Shown: one piece after another, positions 23,154 through 35,493 of the stretch
Layout of the letters: the number at the start of each line of letters is the position of its first letter
Numbering within the stretch: position 1 is the first letter of the stretch
Source of the DNA: Trochalopteron elliotii
Lineage: Eukaryota > Chordata > Aves > Passeriformes > Leiothrichidae
DNA: 64,000 nt
Reading direction: 5' to 3'
Assembly (NCBI GenBank): GCA_024734555.1
Contig: JANPWX010000010.1
Span: 3,284,089 to 3,348,088, forward strand
Notes under the pieces: generated by a model
Database searches by the model: none
Told to the model about the DNA's origin: nothing
Seen by the model: only the letters and a program-made list of their open reading frames with translations
Translations under genes and position numbers: made by a program

Positions 23154-24130
23154 TTTATGTGGTGGTTTTACATTTGCCGAATTTGTTTGCTAACTTTGGG
23201 AGATAGGAGTTTGGGAGGAAAAAAAGGCAAAAACAGGCTCAACTTAAGAGTAAAAACAGATAGATTTTATTAACATACACTAAGAGAAGAAAATCAGAAA
23301 AGAAACACAAATGAATTGTTAAACCAACCTTTTTTCCCACCACAAACTGTTCATTTTCTACAAACAATGTAAAGAGGCAAAACTCAGAACTCCAGGTCAG
23401 TACCACTTATAAAAATCTTTCATTCAGTCTTTGAGAGAGAGAAGTCTCTTCTGTTGTTTGGTAACCTTCCACAAGAGAAACAGTCTGCTCAGCTTCCAAC
23501 TCACACAAAAGCAGCCTGCCCAGGAGATTCTGGAGTTGTGGAACTTCCCATATCACGTAGCCTTTCCCATGACTACATATGGGCCGTAGACCCACAGATT
23601 GGGGTGGTACCTTTTAAAAACAAGCAGTTTCAAGGGCAAAGGATTTTTCAACTCAAGGAACAGAGATGTCTTCTCACTTCTTCACTGGCCAAGAGCTTCT
23701 TCTCATCTCTCTCTGTTCCAGCCTTTCATGGGATTACCCAAATCACAGCTTCCAATTCAATATTCACTCAGTTCATCACAGATACTTTTGCTCAAAGAAC
23801 CCACAAATCATCTCCCCAATTCATACTGTCCACGATTTAAAGGATTATTTTAGCATATTACAGTCTGTTACCATAATCCGTAGGAGATTTTCAGCCTAGA
23901 ACCAAGGCAACTTGTCATCTCTATCACTTAAGAAGTCCTCTTCCTTTACTGACTTTGGGATCTCCATATTGTCCCCTTACATGTCTCCAATTTGGCCTTT
24001 TCTCTCATCTCTGAGAAGGGTTAGAGTTTAAGAAAGTCTCAATCTGTGTCAGGAAAGAGTTAAAGCTTGCCCAGGCCTGCAGTGGGTGTGTGATCTCTGG
24101 AGTGGCAGCCGCAAAGGTTTCAAAGCCATG

Positions 24131-24163
24131 CCGGGGCAGGGGGCAGGGGGCAGGGGGAAGGGT
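24131..24163 (+). repeat. G-run array with quadruplex potential inside LTR B
   Basis: Four to five runs of four or five G are separated by single CA or AA dinucleotides. On the LTR's own sense strand this is C-rich. Copy A has no comparable array at the corresponding place, so it arose or expanded after the two copies separated. Confidence 0.7.
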
Positions 24164-24697
24164 GATGGATGCCTTCTCTTCCACCCCTCGATTTGATGGT
24201 GTGAGCCGCTTGCAGCTGCTCTTTGGGGGACAGCGTAGGGTGGGGGGAGATCCCATCCTCCCCCCGGGCCAGGGGTGCTGGCAGCCAGGGGGCCGGGACA
24301 CAGCCCTGCCCCAATCCTCACCGTGGCCCCAGACACGTGGCCAGCACTGCCGAACTGCAGCACTGCCGCCGGCAGCCGGGGGGGATGGGGGTGGGAAATA
24401 AAGGGCTCAGCCAGCCCTGCCTCCGAGAGCTCGCAGAGGAGGCCCGGCCAAACCCGGCTGCCCTTGGGCAGCGGGGCCCAAGCCGGGCCCTACTCGGCTG
24501 CCCACGATGTTAGTTGGTCGCCAGACAGGAGGAAGAGGAGGGCTCGAACCCAGACTCAGTTTATATGGGTATTACCAAAAGTCGCATTCTGTTTTCTGAG
24601 TAGTCAGAACTGCATGTCAGTCCAAAACCTGCCCCCTTAGAGGTCCCTGTCGTTTCCAGAGAATTTTAAAGTCTTAACAGAGCAATATTCTATTAAC

Positions 24698-24779
24698 CAA
24701 AAAAAAAAAAACAACAAAAAAACAAAAAAAAACAAAAAAACAAAACAAACAAAAAAAAACAACCAAAAAAAACACCCAA
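24698..24779. repeat. A/C-rich low-complexity expansion at the LTR B start
   Basis: An A-rich tract with scattered C occupies the place where copy A has only a short T-run (around 11285-11300 on its own strand). It accounts for part of the length difference between the copies. Confidence 0.8.
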
Positions 24780-24802
24780 CTGAACTGTATCAACCCATGA
24801 CA

Positions 24803-26710
24803 TAGTGTTAAAATGTTCATGTTTTTTGATAAGATCATTTCCTCTCCTAAAATTTTTAAGTCAGAAACTAGTTTTCAAGGGGAGAGAGAGGAAGAAGCTC
24901 ATTCAGGGGCCACAAGAGTTTCCAATAGGGATGGAGAAGGGTTGAGGACACAGATATGATAATGTAATATTCTCATGGCTTGTTGAGCATGTCCCAGCAC
25001 TGGTGGCTCATATAGTTTCATTTCTGGAGTTCTTCTGGCACAGCCTAGCTAGATCTCCTGCTCTAAAGAATGTCCAAATTCAACTGAAGTAGACAAGAGT
25101 GCACAGCGACTATGCACAATTAATCCAATGGAGTTCATGGAAGGTGAAAAACAGAACTGGAGTATTTGCGCAAACTAAGTTCAGCTCTTCAGGCCCTCAC
25201 TTCCTGGCCCAGTGGTAACACAGCCTGTAAATCGCTCCTTGCATAGTTTTCATTTTTTAGTTCTGCTTTAAGACAGAAAACCTACATCTGGTGGAAAAGT
25301 AAGCCAAGTATAACAATGGCTCATGGGGTGTGGTGGTAAAGCAGCAAAATGTCTCATTGTGGATGAGGAACCACATATCGGAGCCTTCCTCTAGATTCAG
25401 GACACTGACCACCCACAATAGCTTCTTCCATCATGGGTCACCAGCAGAAGGATCATGGGATGCACAGATCAGTATTGGTGTCTTTTGCTCAGGGCCCAGC
25501 TCTCGCTTTCAGCATCTGACCCCGTCTACAGCCCAGCCCTGTGGGAACAGCTAATGCCAGAGAGACTGTTCCCAGGAGCTTCTGCATCACAGTCACCAGC
25601 AGAAAGCAAGCTGAGCCCTGAACGGGAAAACAGTCAGAAAGAGAAATCAGTTCAAGTAGATCTGGGGAAGTCTAGACTGCAAAGATGCAGCATGTCCTTC
25701 ACTTAACACAGTGGTTTTGTCTTCATGGTTTGGGAGGTTTTTGCAGCACTTGAGGGAAGCAGACAAAGTTGTTGACCTGACATATGCATGTATTGTGATT
25801 CTTGGGGTTTCTTGTTCAGGGCCAGGAGGTGGACTCAGTGATCCTTGTGGGTTCCTTCCAACTGAGGATAGTCTATGATTGTATGATTTCATCTCTGTCT
25901 TCCCAAATATTTTGCTGAGTGAGCAACATACCTTTGCATGGGCAAAGAAAACAGAGACCTATCCAGCATTTTGTGATAGCTTGATGTTATTGTCTCATTA
26001 TGGTATACCAGAGAAGTATCCTTGTGCTGTCTTGCAGATCCTTTTTTTTGTTTTAATCCCTTCTCCACTTTCTATTTGAGGGTCTGCTGAGATGAGATTG
26101 CCACACTTCTCCCTGACTTAAAGCATGGGAGATCGAAAATTAAGAGAAATTTGGATTTTATGGCACTTTGGCCAACAAACTCTTACTAGTGCTATGGCAC
26201 TGATCTATGTGAAGTGTGTAGAACAGCACTAACAAGGAGAGGAAGAGGGTTTAACCTTTGTTACAGAATCCATAAATCACCATCTAGAGGGTGAAAACTG
26301 AGTAGCAATTCTATGGCTATAAAATCCACACAGTACGCTAAACTGAGAAAACAGCAACATTGGAAATAATAGATTTTCAGAGCCCAAAAGAAACTCAATG
26401 GCTTTCTAAAGGTATTAAAGTTCTGCAAAGGGTCTTTGGTAATGTTAGCGAGCTTCCTTTCACTCCTCAGGGAAAGAAGGAAGCAAGTTTTCTCCATTGT
26501 GTCCCCCCATTCTGCCAGCTCAGAGGAAGGCAAAGGTTTCTGCCCAGCTCCTCCTCCTGAAATAAAAGTGAGAGTCCATGAGGACATGCATTTGCTTCCA
26601 TCTTGTACATGTCCAGGCCACCATTATCAGTGCAAATAAATTTCTCTCCTGATCTCTTAGTCACAGAGCCACACTATCATCTTGGGCATCCCTAGCTCTG
26701 CTGCATTTAA
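24803..26710. other. Intergenic stretch, mostly unique
   Basis: No gene was recognised. It contains one short CR1 3' end, listed separately. Otherwise it has short open frames (up to 108 codons) without recognisable domains. Confidence 0.45.
25822..25889 (+). mobile_element. Very short CR1 3' end
   Basis: The segment contains the characteristic CR1 terminal blocks: GTGGACTCAGTGATCCTTGTGG, then TTCCTTCCAACT, then TCTATGATTGTATGATT. This is the last roughly 70 bases of a CR1 family whose end differs from the copies at 14.3 and 16.9 kb. Extreme 5' truncation is usual for CR1. Confidence 0.8.
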
Positions 26711-27690
26711 TGTTGGAGGTTAGGGTTTTTCCTTTTGTTTTTCTTTCCTTTTAGGGAATTTTCTCCCAATTTTGTTGCTAAGGAACAATAACGACCAAGT
26801 ACTTAAGAGAGGCAAAAGGAGCTGCCAAGCTCAGGGGAGGAGGGCATCTGGCTGCACTTCTCTTATCTGAGGGTTTCTCTCTGAGGGTCAGAGATACCAC
26901 AAGAAGTGGGCTGGGAGAAAACGGTTCTGGGGCAGCTGCTAGTTCTTTCTTGCTCTCGGCTTCGGAGGAGGATGGTTGGAGCTGCCGCTTGAGAGAGGGA
27001 ATTCGCTACCGCCGCCGGAGCCCAGCCCGGCTTCTTCTGCCGTGGGTGAACCTTTGCTTTTGGGAGCAGCCACTGAACATGGACCTTATTAACACCCTAC
27101 CTCACTAAAAAACAGGACTTCCGCCATCTGTTGGGATGCCTCAGAGGAAAACCCGGCATCCCAAGCCTTTTCCCCTCCCAGGGAGCCTTTTTCCTGCCCT
27201 GCTTCGGAGCTGGGCTGCCGCCTGCTGAGTTTCAGATACATCTCATCTGGCACTCCAGGACCGTGCTCATCCCTGCCTTCCCAGCTTGCTTCTCCAAGGT
27301 TCCTACTACAGCCCCTTTTGCTACCCAGAGGGGGCACCAAGATCAGCTCCCCCTGTGAGTTCGTAAGGAAGCTTTTTCTCCATCCCTGTCTGCCAGCTGC
27401 GTCCGCCATGACCGCGTGGAGGGGGATGGCCAAAACTTGCGCCACCGCGCCCAGGGGGAATCCTGGCACCTGCCCCGCCTGGGGAGAGGAGGGGAGGGGA
27501 TGGGACGAGACAGGTCGGGACGGGATGCCTTAAACATTTCAGGAGCGGTTTGACTGGATGACAAGAAGAACTTCTTGAATCCTCAGAAGCTTGTGAGGAC
27601 TGTGTTGGAGCGGAAAAGGCAAGGAAGGAAGGACTGCCAGTGAGATAGGGAAGGCTAACAGGTATAAAACCCCTACAGCATCCCATGGTG
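26711..27690 (+). mobile_element. Probable GC-rich LTR
   Basis: The block starts TGTTGGAGGTTAGGG after an A/T-rich flank and resembles the beginning of avian LTRs I have seen. It continues through a GC-rich, CpG-containing part (about 26930-27530, including CGCTACCGCCGCCGGAG and several AGGGGA runs). A TATA-like TATAAAA occurs at 27662-27668. No convincing TG...CA partner end or target duplication was found, so the right boundary is uncertain. A CpG-island promoter of an unrecognised transcript is the alternative. Composition differs sharply from both flanks. Confidence 0.45.
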
Positions 27691-30373
27691 GGGCACAGGT
27701 TTCATGGCTTTCTCTGTCTATGGCAGGTCACTCTTTAGTTGACTGGTGCTATACTTTATTAGGGTTGTTCCCTGAGATGTGGGTTAGGTAATGCAATGGT
27801 TTATAAACCTCTCACTTCTGAGTCACTGTCTATGGAGTTCACAAAAGACGCAAAGGCCTTCAGCTGTTCCTAGATGTATGTGCTGTAGAAACATCCAAAC
27901 TGCATAAAAAAGAAGCAGACAGTGCTACTGGAACACAAATTTTTTAACTATTTATGATTTATGCCAAAATATAATGGCATAAACTGGGACCATCCCATTT
28001 TAAGCAGCTGTGCTTAGCAAGCCAGTTCCCTGACAGCAGATGACATTAAAACACGGCTCTCTCCTGTGCAAGCTGTTTTGTGAGCCTGCCCACTGTGACA
28101 CCAGAATCTATCTCCGTTTCAAGCTCTGGCGTGAACATTGTGTCAACCACCAGCTCCAACCCAACTCATGCTCAGCTTACTTCCAGCAAGACATGCTGGC
28201 ACTTTACCACATATTTCATGGTATGCTTTTATTAGTCCAGGAACGTGCATACATTCTGTTTTGGTTTTTTTTAACTGCACGTCATACATGGTTTTGAACA
28301 TGAAAGGGAGGGATTTCTTAGCTTTACAGGTTTGGATTTCATCCTCTGGTTTTAGGGTTGTATCTTTTAATAAAAACAAAATGCTGGAGTCCAATCTGTC
28401 AAATTAAAGCAAAGATTTACCAAAGGAAAATAAGCTTACAAAGTAAATATAAATTAATTTAATTGGCTCGCATTATCACTTCTATTGGAGTCCGCAAGTA
28501 TAATCTGGTGCTGAAGTAATTGATTGTGTGTGAAGTAGCTACTGTGCCAAAACTTGTAGGAAGTGAAACTCCCAGACTTTTTGGCCTGTTACCTGCAGCA
28601 TCTTGGCTTTGTTGTTTTGTATAGGGGAATGAATTGAGTGCCAAGCTCTGCAATCAAATGCTCAGAAAAATACCTTCTTTCGTGTTTTCGTGAAGGAGTG
28701 GTTACAACTACAGGTGTTTTCCCACCTGGATTGGGTCAAGATTGCTTTCAGAAGGGAAGTCAGCAGATAGGTTTAGCACTGCTGGGATTGCAGGCACTGA
28801 TTTTTGTGGTTTTCTCTGCCTTAATATTGTCTTGGTTTTAATTACTCTGGTTTTTTCCTCTCCCTGCTCTGACTACACAATAAAGGAGCTTTGTCTGGTT
28901 GTTTGCAGAGGGGATGCGGAGCAGTGGTGGACGGAGGATGCAATGTTGGTAGCAGCATTGTTGGTAGCAGCAGCAGCATTGAGAAAGCCACCACTCATAG
29001 TCTTTCATTTCATTTTGCGAGAACAGTCACGCATGTAAGCTGGGAATTAGCTCGGGCAGCCCTTCTGGATTAAAATAACCCAGGCTCAAGTACTGCAGAG
29101 ATTTTTGAGAAGCTGACATGTCCTGAGAGGATGCTCAGCTGCTGCAACTGAAGCAAACATATGATGCTTCTTCCCACCTCCTGTACTTTTGGGATGCTGA
29201 GTGTTTCTTTCCATGCATCTTTCCAGCCTCCCATGACACTTTCCAGCTGCTGTCATCTGCCACTTCGGGCAAGTCCCTCCTTCCTTGATGGCAGCAGCAT
29301 CCACAAGTAGAACTGGGAACCACTCTCCCATTCATCACTTACTTGATCTTGAAGCATCTCTAAACAAGAGGAGTCCTATTATATTCACAAGCCAAACTCT
29401 TCCCTGGACTGGATAAAGATGGAGCTCAGCTTGGGAATTCACCCCACTTAAGCATTTGTTTTTTCTCCACTGTGTCTATCCCAAGAAAGCAGGTGTGAGG
29501 CTGGAATGGTGCTTGGCAAGAAGTGCTACATGGCCATCACAAGGGCCAGGCTGTACTTAAGGTGCAGGAGCTAAAATCAGCTCCAAGCACACGTTCTGCC
29601 CCCTCCTCTGCACCTTGTGCTTATGGGGTCTCATTAGCAGCTTGTGGCCATGTGGGTTTTGGTGATTGCTTCAAGACACACACAAAAATTTTAGAGCAAT
29701 GAGACAACACCAAAAATACAAGGACTTTGGGGTGATTGCTGTCCATTCAAATTCCTGATCAAGATTAGAAACAGGCTTTGATAGGGACAAGCCTTTACAT
29801 GCCAGGACACCAGCTCTGTTTCCTGGAGTCTGCAGTAAAATCAGCCAAGACAAAAGAAGTGCTGCTATTACTGGAGTTAACAAAAATGCAGAGTAAAAAA
29901 AGGGGTGTTTTCTGAGCAAGAGCCCAACCTTAATAGGAACAGCCTGATCACTATTTTACAATCTTTTTCCTCAAGGGAAAGCAGAGACTGTTATCTTATA
30001 CTTTTGAAGTACTATCATTGGTCTGGTTCTCATTAAAAAATTACTATGTTTAAAATTGTTAAGGTTTTGGTTTGAGAAACTTATTTCTTTCCACCTCTTC
30101 TTTTCTCTATAAATATTTATGCGCCTATTTAACAAAAAACTTATTCTTAAATATTTATTTCAGCAAGGGCCAGCATCTTCTGTATGAGTCTGCAGTTTTT
30201 TGCTCAATTTCCAGCCCTGCCAAGGCCTCCTCTGTGCATCCTTGAGACCCTCCACAATTTCATTGTACCTACATATTTGGCTAATGCAATCTCATATCAC
30301 TGGTGGGGAGACAAAGTAATTATTGTTCACAAGCCACGCTCATTCTCCTGAATGCTCAGGACCAAGGCAGTCC
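27691..30373. other. Intergenic stretch, no gene recognised
   Basis: Only short open frames, none with a recognisable domain. An AGCAGCATTG-type short repeat occurs at about 28942-28981. No CR1, LTR or splice-bounded exon was identified. Confidence 0.45.
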
Positions 30374-30512
30374 CATGGAATCACAGAATCCCAGATGACA
30401 GAATAAACTGAGTTGGAAGGGAGCAACAAGGATCATCAAGTCCAACTCTCAGCCCTGCATAGCATCATCCCAAAGAGTCACACCATGTGCCCGAGAGCAC
30501 TGTCCAAATGAA
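30374..30512 (-). mobile_element. CR1 LINE 3' end fragment
   Basis: On the plus strand it reads GAATCACAGAATCCCAGA, then GTTGGAAGGGA, CAAGTCCAACT, CCCTGCATAGC and CACCATGTGCCCGAGAGC. This is the reverse complement of a CR1 3' end. About 140 bases remain. Confidence 0.85.
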
Positions 30513-33500
30513 AATCCATGATCACAGTGCCCTGTTGTATTTTAGGGAGAAAGTCCCAAGTCACACAGGAGTCAGCAGGAACCAAGCTCATTCAGGATGG
30601 TGTAGATGCAGTCCAATGCAAAGGCACCCCAGAAACATGGCTTTAGTCCCCATCCAAACAGTCCAGACCTTACAAACAGATGGTGGGCATTTTCCAAGGG
30701 CAGCACCTCTCTCTGAAACCCTGATGGACAACAAAGGAGGAAACCACACAGACAGTTCCAGGTAGCCTCATCGTGAACCAGTGAGGCCAGGAATGACTGC
30801 AACTCATGGGCCAGCCCAGGCTGGAAAGCCTCATAAATCATGTGGAAGTGCAGAGTTATGGGTTTCCTCAGACAAAGACCACTAATTGCAGTCTGCTCTC
30901 GTTGCTGGTGAGAGGCCATGCAACTTGCTGGCAAGCCTGGGAAGAGAGGTCTTGGATGGGGTGATGCAGTTTCTGAGGAAGGCAGATGGACTAACACCCC
31001 TCCTGAGGTGCAGGGCTGGAGCACAGCTCAGATTAACATCATTCCCTCCCAGTGCTGTCCCAGAGTTAGCAAACTCTGCTAAGTAAGCATGCAAAGTCTT
31101 AGCCCTGAAAATTGTCTGAATGTGCCCAATTTTACTCCTGTGAAGGCTGGTGCTTCCAAGCAAAGCAAAAAGCAGCTTAAACTGGGAGGAAAGGCAGGTT
31201 GTGAGACCAGCATCAATGGGAGCTGTCTGCAAAGAGTGATTATTTGGTGGTGCAAATGCTCCAGGGCTGGGTCTGTGCAGTAAAGCAATCCTTGTGATCA
31301 CTCCACGCCTAAGCTGAGTGACTCAGAGTAAAAATAATTAAACATGTTAATAATTATCAGGGCCCCCTTTGATTAAAACAAATAAAGCTTGTGATGTGTA
31401 AGCAAGGAGGAATGTGTAGGTTTGCAGGGCTCATCTCACAACCAGGAGCTGATAGCTAAAGCAGACATGGTGCCTGTCGGGCATCAAGGGTGCTGGGGAC
31501 AGGTTAGGTGCACCCCAGCCAGAGGTGTCAAGGGTGGTCAGGTTCCTGCTGTAGCAGTTGCCATCATCCTTGATCCCAATGCAATGTCTCAAGGACAGAG
31601 ATGAAACCGGGGACTGGAGGCATCATATCTCCACATCTCAGCCCACCCAAGTGGGAGACCTGCTAGGTTTTGGGTAACTGGTCCTGGAACTAGCATCATA
31701 TGAATTGCGAGGGAAGGTGGGAAGCAATTTTGGAAGATGAAGAAAATGTTAAATATAATTAACTACATCTTGAAGCATATTCTTTGAGGAGCTCTGGGCA
31801 CCTGATGAGTGGAGGAAGGCATGTCTGAAGGGAGATTGAAATCTCACACTGATTTAGTTGGACTTCTGATGTGCCCAGAGGAATGCTAGGTTCATGGCTT
31901 AGATGGTGGCTTCAGTGCAGTGATTGTCAAGTGAAGCAGTATCATGAAAGGACTCTTCTGGTCTAACCCTTGCCAAAAAGCTGCTGCTGCTTGAGATGAG
32001 ATATGGTGACCACTGTAATGAGGTTGGAAAGCAACTGCAAAGCACTTCAGCAGAGACAGACATGCCCAGACAAGTGGGGCCCCTCTGGTCCTTGCTCTAC
32101 ATGGGGCACTTGGAGCCAAAGGCAGCATTTGCACCTGCTGGTTGTTATGGACAGTAGTGGTCTGTGTCACATTCTGGAGATCTGCACTTTTGGCCAAGAG
32201 AGGAGATGGTGGTGGTGTGGTGCTTTCAGAGGAGAGTGTGGAGCTCCTCTCCTGTGTTGGAATGTGGCCAGAACAGGCAGGCTGCAGGGCACTCACAGCA
32301 GTCTGGAGGTGCCTTTTCAAGGTTGTTTTGATCTCTCAAGTGTACAGGTGATAAGAATCAATGTCAGACAGTACTGGAAGGGCACTTATAGACAAAGCAA
32401 AACATGCCTGTGAGGCAGGAGGGTGAGTTCAAATCATATCACACCTGAGATCTGTGATGCTCTAGGGAAAGAATACCACAGCTTCCTGGTAGGACATATC
32501 TACCACATGGTGCTTGAGTGGCACCACATGACACCTGTGCATGTAACATTGCATGATGGCCATGCTGACTGCCAGGAGTAGGAGAGGATCCATCTGCCTC
32601 AGCTTTGCCACAGGAAGGCAAACTCTAGATTGAGTGGAGTTGCAGTCGTTGCATGAGCAAATACAGCATTCCAGGGTGGAAGTGCTCTTTGTATCCCAAA
32701 GTATTTTTAATCCCAGAATGGAGCCCATGTGAAACACCAAGGGGGAATCTGAGGATATTCAGTGCATTCCCCCTCCCTGGAAATCAGCAGGGCCCTGGAG
32801 CAGCCACACCTTTGCTAGCCCAAAAGACACCCAAAGACAGAGAGCAAAAAAAGGTATTCACAAACAGCAAACAGCTCTTCAACATTTTCTTCCCACTGTG
32901 GAGATGCAGAGGGAGGGTAGCCACCACCACCATCTTCTGCCACATGGTCTGTATCTGTTAGTTTGCATCCTGCTGCCTCACTAATAAAACATGGGCTATG
33001 TCCTTGTAGTGCTTTCCTAGGGGGAAGCATAAAATGCATTTGGAGTTAGTTTATTTTTGTTAAGCCCTATTTAAGAAAAGGAGAGGAAGAGGATCCCTGC
33101 AAGGGGCACACTTGCTTACATCAGAGCACAACGTGCTTGATTGTGCTTCTCCCACGGTACCTCACTGGCCCCCTGGAAGGCACAACATAAGAGGGGTTAG
33201 GTGATGCTGCTAAACCATGTATAAAGCAGCAGCTCCTTAACATGTGGTTGTAGTTATGCGGCTGGGGAGTGGACACATATTTTGGGAAGACACCTAGCTG
33301 GGTATGTAGCTAGCTGTGATCTGACATCCAGGGTAACTGCGCCACCTCATGGTTCCCAAAGTCAGAGTCTAAAGGTGGGAGTTCACAGTGTGACTCATGT
33401 TCACTAAGCACCTTCACAGTCGCCTCTGAGCAAAGGTGTAGCAACTTTATTCACTGTAGTGACATCACCTCCTTTAGTAAGGCCAGGTGGGGATGTGCTC

Positions 33501-34512
33501 CATGGCTTACTGCCTTTTTTCGACAATACTCAAAATAATCTCCAAAGGAACCATTATTCTTCTAAAACAAAATAAGAGGTGGAGATGACCTTGGGCACAG
33601 TTGTCTCCAGCCTGTTCTGGGACTGTTCCTTAGAGCACACACGTATCCAGTCCCTGTGGCTCCTGCTGACTCCCAGCAGATGTGAGCTCACAGCCCAGCA
33701 GATCCCACCCTGGAGAAGGGCAGTCCCAGATTATCAGGTTCGATTTCCTTTTCCTTTGATCCACTTGAAACAACCTCTCTGGTTTGGCACCCCAGGCAGC
33801 CCTTCTTTTAGCCTTCTATTCTCACTCTTCACACTTGAAGCTGATTGTTTAGCTGTGTATCTTACAAGCTGTCAGTTGGACATTCAGACCTGGATTTTCA
33901 CAGTTTTTCCTCTGTAAGAGTTGTGGTGGGATCTGCTTAAGTCCAGCACAAGGTAGTCACCTAGTGGTCTCCCACAGTAAAAGGGAGAGCAGGGTATCAC
34001 CAGGGTAAAGCAAATCCACCCCAAGACAGCTACCCAACGAAGTCCTGGGACCCTCTTCTGGGAATGCCTTGCTTGTCCCTCCTGCTGTCTCCTCTATAAC
34101 CATGTTCAGCCATGCAGATTGCATTTCTGTGGATGATTTCTCTTTATCTCAGTTATCCAGCACCAGCTCTGGCCTGCAGTGAGATAACAATAATGATCAC
34201 CATTAATTTATGACAATGTCATGCACACTGTGTGTCCACATATTACTGACTCTTGGCATGGGTAGTTCCCGGCATCATAAAACACATGTACAGTGCAAGA
34301 AAATGGAAATCTCATGTATCCTACATCTAGGTGCAGCTACTATTTTTTGAATTTCCCCTCCCTGCCTCTACACCAGTAGAAAGTTCCCCTCCCTGCCTCT
34401 ACACCAGTAGTTCATGAAAGAGGGCTTTGGGAGAAGATGCAATTTGCAGTAATGGGCTCAGAGCCATTTTGATTGTTGTTCTGCTTCGTCTTCCTTATTC
34501 CCTTTGCTTGTC
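30513..34512. other. Intergenic stretch, no gene recognised
   Basis: This 4 kb has moderate GC content and several mid-size open frames: 30572-31024 minus (150 codons), 30882-31301 minus (139), 31892-32320 minus (142) and 32003-32413 plus (136). None shows a family motif, signal peptide or domain I recognise, and they overlap each other on opposite strands. I consider them chance or remnants of unrecognised repeats. A perfect 27-bp tandem duplication lies at 34353-34410. Confidence 0.45.
34353..34410. repeat. Tandem duplication, 31-bp period
   Basis: The 27-base sequence beginning TTCCCCTCCCTGCCTC and ending CACCAGTAG occurs at 34353-34379 and again, identical, at 34384-34410, with a 4-base spacer. 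The identity points to a recent replication-slippage duplication. Confidence 0.95.
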
Positions 34513-34635
34513 ATAGAATCATAGAATCCCAGAATGGTTTGGATTGGAAGGAACCTTAACGCTCATCCAGCTCCACCCCCTGCCACAGGCAGGGGCACCT
34601 TCCACTACACCTGGTTGCTCCAAGCCACATCCAGT
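34513..34635 (-). mobile_element. CR1 LINE, 3' portion (left part of a split copy)
   Basis: The plus strand shows the inverted CR1 end TCATAGAATCATAGAATCCC, then GGAAGGAACCTTAA, CCACCCCCTGCCACAGGCAGG and GGTTGCTCCAAGCCACATCCAG. The element then breaks off and resumes at 35494 at exactly the next expected CR1 bases (CCAACCTGACCTTGAACACTT). The end repeat is well preserved, so this is one of the younger CR1 copies here. Confidence 0.92.
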
Positions 34636-35493
34636 TGACTTAAGGTGATTTTATGATGACTCTCTACTCCCTAATCATCTGCTTTATGCCGAGAAATGGC
34701 TTCTGTAGATTTAAGATGGGCCCAGGAGAGAGGCAGGGACCCCTGGGCTCCTGCAGGGCTTTTATTCAAAGCCTCTCTCCAGAGCGTGCTGGGCAGCAGC
34801 AGGGACTGGGATGTTACATTCTTGCTTTCGCTGGATTGGTTTTTTGCTAGCTTGAAGAAAGTTTTCTTTTTTACTCCCTCCCCTAGCCTGGAGGCTGTAC
34901 TGGGAATCCTTTTGGTGGCTTTTTTAATTTTTTTTTTTTTTTAACCGTTCTCAGCTTGATTTTCGGTTCAGGGAGCCAGCAGGGGCTGCTCCGAGCTCGA
35001 GACCTCGGAGAAGCTGAACCAGCTTGGAGAAAGGACACCAAAATCTGCCAGCTTCACCTGCTGTGAGGAGGATACCAATGCCAGAGGATCATCAGGTTTC
35101 CCATCTGCTTTGCTCCAGGCTGCTGCCTGAACCCCTTTTCTCCTCTCTTCCTGGACACAAAAGGGCCCAACCACCATTTTGCATTCTGGGCCATGTGATC
35201 AGCCTGTGTCTATCCTGTGTCTATTCCCCCCAGGCATTTCTGAGTTTTTTTGTTCTGAGGGGCGGGGGATGTGTGAAGAGTAAGTTTCTGGGAGTTCAGT
35301 ATCTAGTATTTATTCAATCCTTTTCTGTGCCTTGCAGGCACCCCCTTTTTTTTGTTAATGAACAGGTTTTTTCACTTTTACTCACTGGTATTAATTTCCA
35401 TCATTGGCAAAAAGGATTACTGGAGTCCTTCACTTTGGAGGAAACACTCATTTCAGAGTGTTTTTCTCTTAAAGTTATCTCCAAACCAAGACA
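34636..35493 (-). mobile_element. Solo LTR inserted into a CR1 (second copy of the 4127-5450 family)
   Basis: Read on the minus strand the element begins TGTCTTGGTTTGGAG at 35493 and ends AAGTCA at 34636, so it has proper TG...CA ends. The CR1 is broken precisely at these points. The flanks CCAGT and CCAAC are only a partial match, so the target duplication is eroded or shorter. Its sequence can be followed along 4127-5450. The differences are the 440-base nested insertion there and a T-run at 34920-34942 here. A 220-codon plus-strand frame (35024-35686) crosses out of the LTR into the CR1 and so cannot be a single ancestral gene. Confidence 0.75.

Larger units (their letters stand above)
23158..24802 (-). 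mobile_element. 5' LTR of a truncated provirus, copy B (inverted relative to copy A)
   Basis: Reading on the minus strand it begins TGTCATGGGTTGATACAG at 24802 and ends ACCACCACA at 23158, followed by the primer-binding site. It aligns by eye with the solo LTR at 11267-12681. Its extra length comes from a T-rich expansion near its start (24698-24779 on the plus strand is A/C-rich) and a larger GC-rich block (24120-24530). A TATA box lies at 24560-24565 and a poly(A) signal at 23276-23281, both on the minus strand and as far apart as in copy A. No gag or pol similarity follows, so the internal region is deleted or unrecognisable. Confidence 0.8.

Noticed and set aside
30572..32413. Overlapping open frames of 136-150 codons
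   Set aside because: They overlap on opposite strands, lack motifs and splice context, and fit chance in a moderately GC-rich region.
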